Shown here: in pieces, positions 57,664-64,000 of the stretch
Numbering within the stretch: position 1 is the first letter of the stretch
How the letters are laid out: each line of letters starts with the position of its first letter
From: Thermoleophilales bacterium
Lineage (GTDB): Bacteria > Actinomycetota > Thermoleophilia > Solirubrobacterales > 70-9
DNA length: 64,000 nucleotides
Reading direction: 5' to 3'
Assembly: GCA_020636955.1 (NCBI GenBank)
Contig: JACJWY010000001.1
Coordinates: 179,198 to 243,197 of the forward strand
Notes under the pieces: model-generated
What the model was told of the DNA's origin: nothing
What the model saw: only the letters and a program-made list of their open reading frames with translations
Databases searched by the model: none
Translations under genes and position numbers: made by a program

Positions 57664-59259
57664 CTAGAAGACGGCCATCCCCGGCTGGACAGGAACCTCG
57701 ACCAGTCGTGGCTTCGGATCGGCGATCGCTTCCTTCAGCGCAGCTTCGACTTCTCCGGCGTTGGCAGCGGTCCTGCTTTCGATGCCGTATCCCTCGGCGA
57801 TCTTCGCGGTCTCCAGGGCCGGCAGGTCGAGCCCGGGGGCGCCGGTGACCTGCTCGACTTCGGCGAACCATTTGAGAATCCCGTATTCCTCGTTGCGGAG
57901 GATCAGGAAGGTAACCGGGATGTCATAGGCCGCGGCGGTCCAGAAGGCGGTCACCGCGTACTGCACTGAACCTTCACCCAGCACGCAGATGACCGGGCGA
58001 TCCTCGGCGTACCCGATGCCGACCGCGGAGGAAAGGCCGAATCCGAGGCCGCCTCCGGCCCCGAAGAAATAGCTGTTCGGTTTCGAGATCCGCAGCTGGT
58101 TGCGCAGCGCCATGGTCGAGGTCGGGGCCTCGAGCACGATCACCGCATCTTCGGGAAGAACGTCACCGAGAATGTTCATGACCACCGATCCGCTCAGCGG
58201 GTCGGTCTCTTCCAGACGGGTCGGCGCCGGCCAGGGCTCGATTTCCGGGCGGTCGGTGCCGTCGAGTTCGGCGTTCAGGGCCGCAAGGGTCAGTTTCACG
58301 TCGGCGACGATCGCTTCACCCATCGGGGCACGGGAAGCCTCGTCCGGGTCGGAGGTGATCTGAACCAGCTTCGAGCTCTCACCGAGGAAGGCCCCCGGCA
58401 TGTACGGGTAATAGGGGAAGACCGATGAACCGACCACCAGGATCAGGTCGTGTTCCTTCGTCGTCTCGCCGATCGCCGCGATCCCGGGGGGCAGGACTCC
58501 CCGCCAGTTCGGATGACTCTCGGGGAAGCCGAGTCGGCCTCCGCCGGTGGCGGGGGAAGCCCAGACCGGAAGGTTCTGGTCCTCGGCCAGGGCGATGGCT
58601 TCGTCCCAGGCCCCGGCGGCGTCGATGTCCGGGCCGGCAACCAGCAGCGGGTTCTTCGCCTCCTTCAGTCGGGTGGCGAGATCCGCGACCGCATCCGGGT
58701 CGGCTCCCGCCCGGCCGAAAACGGTCCGCTCGATCACGTTCTGTGCCTCGGTGGCGTCCATCTCGACGTCCCAGTCGTCCATCGGGATCGAGACCACGAC
58801 CGGACCCATCGGCGGCAGCGAAGCGAGATGAATCGCATGGGCGAGGGCGAGCGGCACGTCTTCGGCCCGGGCCGGCTCATAGGAGTATTTGACGAACGGA
58901 TCCGGCACCCGGATCGCGTCCCGGTTGGTCAGGTTTGCCTGCATGGTCACCTGGGCGCGGACCTGCTGGCCGACCGTCACTACCACCGGTGAGTGGTTCG
59001 CCTGGGCGTTGAAGAGAGCGCCGACTGCATTGCCGAGACCGGGCGCGGTGTGGAGGTTGACCAGGGTCGGCTTGCCGGTGACCTGGGCATGGCCGTCGGC
59101 CATTCCGACCACCGCCGCCTCCTGCAGGCCCAGCACGTACTTGAAGTCCGAGGGATAGTCGGCCAGCATCGGCAGTTCTGTCGATCCCGGGTTGCCGAAG
59201 ATCGTGGTCATCCCCAGCTTGCGGAACAGGTCGAAGGTCGCTTCGCGAACGGTTGGCAT
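57664..59259 (-). CDS. Thiamine-diphosphate enzyme, benzoylformate decarboxylase-like
   Basis: The 531-residue protein aligns well with Pseudomonas benzoylformate decarboxylase. FGNPGSTELP carries Ser26, GLQEAAV the cofactor Glu47 and LVNLHTAPG His70, all at the same residue numbers. The diphosphate/metal motif reads LGEGSVQYAVTAFW with Glu429 instead of the usual Asp, and RNEEYGILKWF follows. The second active-site His (His281 of the Pseudomonas enzyme) seems to be Tyr284 (VFPYYPY). Substrate or chemistry may thus differ from true benzoylformate decarboxylation. Its -10 (TAGGCT) is 6 bases before the ATG. Confidence 0.83.
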   Translation of the reverse strand: MPTVREATFDLFRKLGMTTIFGNPGSTELPMLADYPSDFKYVLGLQEAAVVGMADGHAQVTGKPTLVNLHTAPGLGNAVGALFNAQANHSPVVVTVGQQVRAQVTMQANLTNRDAIRVPDPFVKYSYEPARAEDVPLALAHAIHLASLPPMGPVVVSIPMDDWDVEMDATEAQNVIERTVFGRAGADPDAVADLATRLKEAKNPLLVAGPDIDAAGAWDEAIALAEDQNLPVWASPATGGGRLGFPESHPNWRGVLPPGIAAIGETTKEHDLILVVGSSVFPYYPYMPGAFLGESSKLVQITSDPDEASRAPMGEAIVADVKLTLAALNAELDGTDRPEIEPWPAPTRLEETDPLSGSVVMNILGDVLPEDAVIVLEAPTSTMALRNQLRISKPNSYFFGAGGGLGFGLSSAVGIGYAEDRPVICVLGEGSVQYAVTAFWTAAAYDIPVTFLILRNEEYGILKWFAEVEQVTGAPGLDLPALETAKIAEGYGIESRTAANAGEVEAALKEAIADPKPRLVEVPVQPGMAVF

Positions 59260-59265
59260 GGCGGC

Positions 59266-59271
59266 AGCCTA
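59266..59271 (-). promoter_or_regulatory. -10 element TAGGCT, leaderless start for 59259
   Basis: On the reverse strand TAGGCT is followed by 6 bases and the ATG at 59259. It would drive the decarboxylase/oxidoreductase pair. Confidence 0.55.
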
Positions 59272-59353
59272 TAGAGGATCGATAGGTGAACGGGTGAGTA
59301 CCGGATTGGCGGGCGGGGGCGGGCTCGTGGTCCCGGCCTGTCAGGATTGAGCT

Positions 59354-59881
59354 GTGCGCAGAACTCTCGCTTTCGCCCTGATCCTCCCCGCCATCGTGCT
59401 GCCCTTCACGGGCTGCAGCGACGGCCGCAAGATCGCGACCCCGCCGGCCTGCCTCTCGGATGCGGCAACCTGGGTCACGGCGCTTTCGGACGCTCCCAAT
59501 CAGGTGCGGATAAGCGGGGCGACCCCGATCAGCGAATGTCTGGTCAAGGAACAGGCTGCCGCCCAGCACGAAGAGGTCGGCAAGACGGCGGTCGAGGTGG
59601 CGACCCAGCTTGCTGCGTTCTACAAGGGGGCGGGCAAGGACAAGAAGCAGACCGGCTCTGGCGAAAAGGTGAACCAGGGGTCGGCCAGCTCCGAGCAGGC
59701 GGCGATCATGGCCGGTTATCTGGTCGGGGCAATTGAGAAGGGCGCGGACGAGACGGAGGGGATACACGCCACCCTGGTCGACCGGGTCGAGGCAGCGGCA
59801 ACAAATGGACTCGCCGGGGCGGACCAGCAGATTCAGGACGCCTACCAGCAGGGCCACGAGGCCGGTCTTCAGTCTGGCTGA
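59354..59881 (+). CDS. Small putative lipoprotein
   Basis: The 175-residue protein starts with GTG; CAGGAT, a one-base variant of the usual hexamer, lies 6 bases upstream. A signal sequence (RRTLAFALILPAIVLPFTGCSDG) ends in a lipobox-like FTGC. The mature part is helical and Gln/Ala-rich (VEVATQLAAFYKGAGKDKK, GADQQIQDAYQQGHEAG) with two cysteines (PACLSD and ISECLV). No family recognised. It stands between the decarboxylase gene and fumC. Confidence 0.6.
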   Translation: MRRTLAFALILPAIVLPFTGCSDGRKIATPPACLSDAATWVTALSDAPNQVRISGATPISECLVKEQAAAQHEEVGKTAVEVATQLAAFYKGAGKDKKQTGSGEKVNQGSASSEQAAIMAGYLVGAIEKGADETEGIHATLVDRVEAAATNGLAGADQQIQDAYQQGHEAGLQSG

Positions 59882-59952
59882 TCCGCTCCACCCTTTGTGG
59901 GGCGGCCTGAAAGACTGTTCCCGTAACCGAGACCGTCCGGAAAGGCAACGAA

Positions 59953-61269
59953 GTGAGCGAGCAACTCTGGGGTGGCGAGACCACCAAGGCGATTGAGAAC
60001 TTCCCGGTTTCGGGTGAAACCATCCCGCCCTCGCTGGTCAAGTGGCTGGGTCTGATCAAGGCCAACGCGGCCCGGGCCAACGCCGAGCTCGGGCTGCTCG
60101 ATTCCGGGGTAGCCGAAAGGATTGCGACAGCCGGAGATGCGGTCGGCCGCGGCGAGCATGACGACCAGTTTCCGATCGACATCTTCCAGACCGGTTCCGG
60201 AACCTCCTCGAACATGAACGCCAACGAGGTGATCGCCACCCTCGCCGGTGAAGGGGTTCACCCGAACGATCACGTCAACATGGGCCAGTCCTCGAACGAC
60301 GTGTTTCCCTCCGCCGTCCACCTTGCCGCTCTCGACCAGGTCACCTATGACCTGCTGCCGGCGATGGAACAGCTCGCCGTCGCACTCGAGTCGAAGGCCG
60401 AGGAATTCAGGGATGTTGTAAAGGCGGGCCGCACCCACCTGATGGACGCGGTGCCGGTCACTCTCGGCCAGGAATTCGGTGGTTACGGCTCCCAGGTCCG
60501 CCACGGGATCGACCGGGTTCGCGGCACCCTTGCCCGGGTCGGTCAGATTCCGCTCGGCGGCACTGCCACCGGCACCGGCCTCAACACCCACCCGGATTTT
60601 TCCGCCAAGGTGCGCGGGCTGCTCGAAGCGGAAACCGGTCTCGCAATCGCGCCTCCGCACGATCGTTTCGAAGCCCAGGCCAATCGGGACTCGCTGGTCG
60701 AGCTCTCCGGCGCACTGAAGGTTTACGCCGTCTCCCTCAACAAAATCGCCAACGATCTCGCCCTGATGGGTTCCGGCCCCCGCACCGGCCTTGCCGAACT
60801 GCACCTGCCCGAACTTCAGAAGGGCTCGTCGATCATGCCGGGCAAGGTGAACCCGGTTATCCCCGAGGTCGTGATCCAGGTCGCCGCCCAGGTGGTTGGC
60901 AACGATATGGCGATCACCATGGCCGGCTCACAGGGTCAGTTCGAACTGAACGTGCGGGTGCCGCTGATCGCCCGCAACCTGCTCGGATCGATCCGCATCC
61001 TGGCCAGCGCCACCCGGCTGCTCGACGAAAAGTGCGTCGCCGGAATCGAGGCGAACCGTCCCCAGCACGAAAAGCACGCCGAAGCCACCCTGGCCACCGC
61101 CACCGCCCTCAACCCTTACATCGGTTACGACAAGGCCGCCGACATCGTCAAGGAAGCCGCCGCCTCGGGCCGGCCACTCCGCGAAGTGGCGATCGAAAAG
61201 GGGGTCGAGGAAGAGATCCTCGACGAAGCCCTCGACCACCACAAAATGGCCAACCCCCACGGGGCCTAG
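59953..61269 (+). CDS. fumC: Fumarate hydratase class II
   Basis: The 438-residue protein has the class II fumarase motifs: FQTGSGTSSNMNANEVIA, VNMGQSSNDVFPSAVH, KAGRTHLMDAVPVTLGQEF, GTATGTGLNTHP and the signature GSSIMPGKVNPVIPE. It interconverts fumarate and malate in the citric acid cycle without an iron-sulfur cluster. The N-terminus begins directly at LWGGETTKAIENFPVSG, about 20 residues shorter than most fumarases. A GGAAAGG ribosome site before the GTG at 59953 argues that this is the real start. Two long hairpins follow the gene. Confidence 0.95.
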   Translation: MSEQLWGGETTKAIENFPVSGETIPPSLVKWLGLIKANAARANAELGLLDSGVAERIATAGDAVGRGEHDDQFPIDIFQTGSGTSSNMNANEVIATLAGEGVHPNDHVNMGQSSNDVFPSAVHLAALDQVTYDLLPAMEQLAVALESKAEEFRDVVKAGRTHLMDAVPVTLGQEFGGYGSQVRHGIDRVRGTLARVGQIPLGGTATGTGLNTHPDFSAKVRGLLEAETGLAIAPPHDRFEAQANRDSLVELSGALKVYAVSLNKIANDLALMGSGPRTGLAELHLPELQKGSSIMPGKVNPVIPEVVIQVAAQVVGNDMAITMAGSQGQFELNVRVPLIARNLLGSIRILASATRLLDEKCVAGIEANRPQHEKHAEATLATATALNPYIGYDKAADIVKEAAASGRPLREVAIEKGVEEEILDEALDHHKMANPHGA

Positions 61270-61295
61270 TCGCAACCGACTCGATCGAAGGGCCC

Positions 61296-61367
61296 GGTGT
61301 GAGTGTGTACCCAAAAAACCGTCGCTTCGCTCCCCATTCCGAAGGTTTTTGGGCACACACCCACACC
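61296..61367. repeat. Long imperfect hairpin 1 after fumC
   Basis: The arm at 61296-61320 (GGTGTGAGTGTGTACCC plus six A and CC) pairs with the arm at 61344-61367 over about 24 bases, with two G-T-type mismatches and one extra A. The loop is 23 bases. It lies between convergent fumC and the phosphoesterase gene. Possible terminator or dispersed palindromic repeat. Confidence 0.65.
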
Positions 61368-61396
61368 GGACCTGCAACATGCTCGTTTGTAGGTAT

Positions 61397-61458
61397 CTCG
61401 GGGGTTGTGGTTTTTCCGACTGCGTAGTCCCGCACCAAGGAAAAGCACAACCCGCGAG
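61397..61458. repeat. Long imperfect hairpin 2 after fumC
   Basis: The arm at 61397-61417 (CTCGGGGGTTGTGG, five T, CC) pairs with 61439-61458 over about 20 bases with two mismatches and one bulge; the loop is 21 bases. It stands 29 bases after hairpin 1 and has the same build: arms of 20-25 with a homopolymer run and a 21-23-base loop. Confidence 0.65.
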
Positions 61459-61508
61459 GCCCAAAGCAACGGGTACCCGGCCGAATTTCAGCGGTTGCCG
61501 TCTGACGG

Positions 61509-63776
61509 TTAGTGGCGCTTGTGCTTCTTCCCGGGAATTACCTTGATGTTCGCGTAGGCCTTGTTGCCGGCTGCCGTGACCGTGATCTTCGCCTTGCCGC
61601 GGGCCTTGCCGAGGGCGCGGACCGGGACGCTGACCCGGGCGGTCTTACCGGGCTTGATCTTCCTGATCACGATCCGGACTTTCTTCTTGCCCTTCACCTT
61701 GACCCGCTTGCTCGATGACTTGACGTAGACCTTGACGTTCTTCGCATCGGCGGTAGCGGTGATGAAGTTCGTCACCTTGATCGTCAGCTTGAACCTCTTC
61801 CCGGTTTTGAGCTTGCGCTTCTTCGGGCCCACTGTCACCTTGCTGACGATCGCCTTTGGCTTGCGCGGGTCCCTGACCACCAGTTCGACGTTGCGATCCT
61901 CGACCTTGCCTTCACCGCATCGGTCGGAACCGCAGGCCTCGGCCCCGGTCTGGTTCTCGTTGTAACCCACTACCCGTGACAGCGAGGCGAGATCGTCAGT
62001 GCTCATGTTCGCGGCGCTGGTGCCATCGGCAGGGGCTTCGACGCTGGCCGCGTGATCGATCACCGTGCCGAAGATCGAGAGGTTGCCGTCCCGGTCGTCG
62101 AAAATCTGGACCAGGCGGTTCTGTTTCGGCCAGTCGGCGAGTGCGGCGGTACGGATGCTCCAGAACCCGCTCTGCCCGTCAGGGGCCGGGAACGGCGTCA
62201 CGTCATTGACGTGGCTGTGACCGGCCACCCAGGCGATCACGTTCGGGTACTTGTGGAGCATTTCCACCACGTCGGTGCCGAGGTGGATCGGGGTTGAAAC
62301 CCGTGGGTCGCCGTCACATCCGGGGGCGACCGCGACCGCGACCTCAGTGCATGATTTTGCTGCCTCGTCCGGGACGTTGGCGGTCATGCTCCCCGGCGCG
62401 TGATGCGAGAAGAGGACGACGAGCTCGTTGTTCGACGTTGCCTTCTTGAGCTGGCTTTCCAGCCACTGGAACTGCGGGTCATCGAGGTTGCCCTTGTCCG
62501 ACACCAGAACGGTGCCGCCCTCGGATGAGGTGTCGAGCGAGATGTACCGGATCCCCTTGCGCGGACTGAACGAGTAGTAGGAGGCGTAACCGTTGGAGGC
62601 CTCCCGGGAGGCCTGGTCGACGAAGCCGAATCCGTGCCCGTGCGATTTGCCGGTGCTCCGGTACAGGTTCATCGCCTCCTTCTTCGAGATCAGCCGACGG
62701 TCCGGATCGGGCGGAACCTCCATGAAGTAGCTCGGTTCGCTGTTCCGGATGTCGAGCAAGTCCTGTGTCGTGAAGTTCGGGTTGAGGACGAAACCGAGCA
62801 GCGGATCGGTCGAACGGCCGCTGTTGGCGGAATCATCATTGATCGGCTTCAGGCAGCCGGTCGCGATCTGGTTGAAGATGCCGCTGCCCCAGGCGTTCCC
62901 CTGAACCAGGTTGTCGTGGTTGCCGAAGACGAAATAGGAAGGCACCTTCAGTCCGGTCGCCTTGAAGGAGCGCTGGGCACGGTTCATCAGGCCGGGGTAC
63001 GAGGGCCAGTCGGCGAAGGGGTTGACCGCGACCGGACCGGGATCGGGCTGGTCGGGATCCCAGAAGTAGCCCATGGTCGGCGCCGGCCACTCGTCGCGAT
63101 CCTGAACGCCCGTGTAAAGGCCCGGGTCATCCGCGTCCAGCACATTCATGTCGGCCGGGCAAAGGGGGTTCTTGCCGATGTAGGGAGTCGGGTCAACTCC
63201 CGTGCCGGGATTCACGGTGTCCCCTTCGGCGATCTGCAGATTCCAGAGCGCCTCGTTGTACTGGTTGTTGTCGGAGATGTCACCCGTGTTGACCACGAAG
63301 TCCATCTTCGGTTTGTCCCCGCTTCCGGCAACTCGTGGCGGCTTCGTCGAGAAAGCGTTGAACTGGCGCATCATCGCGTCCTCTTCCTGGGGGTTCAGTG
63401 CTTCTCCCGGCCGCCAGGCCGAGGTGAACAACCCACCCTGCGGATCGAGGAATTCGACCCGCAGCGGGCTTTCCTCGTCAGCGAGCTGGAAGTCGGTCAG
63501 CTGCCCGAAGTACGAAATCGAGGTGCGTCGGTGTGCCCGCCCCGAATGCGCGGATCCGAGCGCAACCCCTCCTTCCTCGGAACCGTCGCGAACGGTGTAT
63601 CCCTCACGGGGACCGGTGGTCAGGAAGTTGAAGCCCGGGGAGGAATCGGGAACGATTCGCTGGGTCAAGGTGCTCACCCCCAGTGTGTCACTGGTCGCCG
63701 CCTGGGCGACCGCCACCGTGATCAATGCGCCCGCCGCGACCAGCGCGGCAGCGACTCTGGTCCTGAACCGGTTCAT
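61509..63776 (-). CDS. Secreted metallophosphoesterase with cationic C-terminal module
   Basis: A GGAGAG ribosome site precedes the ATG of a 755-residue protein with a signal peptide (AAALVAAGALITVAVAQA). The calcineurin-like domain shows ISYFGQLTDFQLAD, FVVNTGDISDNNQ, FVFGNHDNLV, LVVLFSHHAPG and WVAGHSHVND, so all metal ligands are present. The family cleaves phosphomono- or diesters outside the cell. The last 120 residues are a Lys/Arg-rich beta module ending LGKARGKAKITVTAAGN and NIKVIPGKKHKRH, close to the end of the glycerophosphodiesterase at 52837. A possible -10 (TAACGT) is at 63868-63873; I see nothing else in 63777-64000. Confidence 0.85.
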   Translation of the reverse strand: MNRFRTRVAAALVAAGALITVAVAQAATSDTLGVSTLTQRIVPDSSPGFNFLTTGPREGYTVRDGSEEGGVALGSAHSGRAHRRTSISYFGQLTDFQLADEESPLRVEFLDPQGGLFTSAWRPGEALNPQEEDAMMRQFNAFSTKPPRVAGSGDKPKMDFVVNTGDISDNNQYNEALWNLQIAEGDTVNPGTGVDPTPYIGKNPLCPADMNVLDADDPGLYTGVQDRDEWPAPTMGYFWDPDQPDPGPVAVNPFADWPSYPGLMNRAQRSFKATGLKVPSYFVFGNHDNLVQGNAWGSGIFNQIATGCLKPINDDSANSGRSTDPLLGFVLNPNFTTQDLLDIRNSEPSYFMEVPPDPDRRLISKKEAMNLYRSTGKSHGHGFGFVDQASREASNGYASYYSFSPRKGIRYISLDTSSEGGTVLVSDKGNLDDPQFQWLESQLKKATSNNELVVLFSHHAPGSMTANVPDEAAKSCTEVAVAVAPGCDGDPRVSTPIHLGTDVVEMLHKYPNVIAWVAGHSHVNDVTPFPAPDGQSGFWSIRTAALADWPKQNRLVQIFDDRDGNLSIFGTVIDHAASVEAPADGTSAANMSTDDLASLSRVVGYNENQTGAEACGSDRCGEGKVEDRNVELVVRDPRKPKAIVSKVTVGPKKRKLKTGKRFKLTIKVTNFITATADAKNVKVYVKSSSKRVKVKGKKKVRIVIRKIKPGKTARVSVPVRALGKARGKAKITVTAAGNKAYANIKVIPGKKHKRH

Positions 63777-64000
63777 GAACTCTCCTTGCGGCCGGCTCCC
63801 CGGGACGGCCTTTCAGTGGCAACTGAAGTCGACGCTGGGCAGCGCCGAACGGGGGACGATTGCGACTACGTTATCGCCATGTAAAGAAACCGTCCGGCGG
63901 CTGCAGGTTTCGGTGAGCTTCCAGTTGCCAGGCGGTCCGATGCTTCCAGTCTGGCCGCGGGAAGCTGCTCGGCCGGAAGCGCCCCGGGATCAGCCGCCCT

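Noticed and set aside
54877..57969. Forward reading frame of over 1000 codons opposite the FAD/Fe-S oxidoreductase gene
   Set aside because: It is an antisense frame kept open by high GC third positions; composition has no domain motifs, while the reverse frame has clear FAD and Fe-S motifs.
62634..63884. Long forward frame opposite the metallophosphoesterase gene
   Set aside because: Antisense shadow without start signal or recognisable domains.

Overview
The window is very GC-rich, with strongly biased third-codon positions, densely packed genes and many GTG/TTG starts. It looks like an actinobacterial chromosome, most likely class Thermoleophilia (Solirubrobacterales). That placement is an inference from gene content: secreted proteins with cationic C-terminal modules, a sigma factor fused to a zinc-finger anti-sigma domain, an AdnA/AddB-like helicase-nuclease, a PAC2 protein and an actinobacterial-type IleRS. 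I see no rRNA, tRNA, CRISPR array, insertion sequence or prophage.

Region 1 (1-19130) is a cell-surface polysaccharide locus. It holds a methyltransferase cut by the window edge, a hexapeptide acyltransferase, two tandem Fe(II)/2-oxoglutarate dioxygenases, several glycosyltransferases (one with two catalytic domains), a Wzt/Wzm-type ABC exporter, two paralogous multi-pass GT-C-like membrane proteins, a methyltransferase-FkbM fusion, two further methyltransferases, a sugar epimerase/reductase and a UDP-glucuronate decarboxylase. Together these suggest an exported glycan that is methylated, possibly acylated or hydroxylated, and contains pentose. Region 2 (19225-21359) has two SGNH hydrolases; the first carries a frameshift.

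Region 3 (21427-29140) has small unknown genes, a sigma/anti-sigma/transmembrane fusion translationally coupled to a 949-residue surface protein, a lysine-rich H1/HbhA-like protein behind an unusual regulatory region (perfect LexA-type and CRP-type boxes), and an inositol monophosphatase family enzyme. Region 4 (29249-41718) is mostly housekeeping and repair: helicase-nuclease, PAC2, OB-HD phosphohydrolase, AIM24, DUF2130, ArfB, a permease split into two half-size genes, trehalose-phosphatase, DUF5996 and PolX. Region 5 (41780-54681) has orphan secreted proteins, a polyprenol-phosphate glycosyltransferase, a thioredoxin/tautomerase/cupin/acyl-CoA dehydrogenase run, a TetR regulator, IleRS, a double SDR and a secreted glycerophosphodiesterase. 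Region 6 (54709-64000) has an FAD/Fe-S 2-hydroxyacid oxidoreductase next to a benzoylformate-decarboxylase-like enzyme, a lipoprotein, fumarase and a secreted metallophosphoesterase.

The strongest window-wide signal is regulatory. At about nineteen genes on both strands a TANNNT -10 hexamer lies exactly 6 or 7 bases before the start codon, usually with no Shine-Dalgarno sequence. This implies that leaderless transcription is the default here, and it fixes several start codons. No gap between genes exceeds 300 bases.
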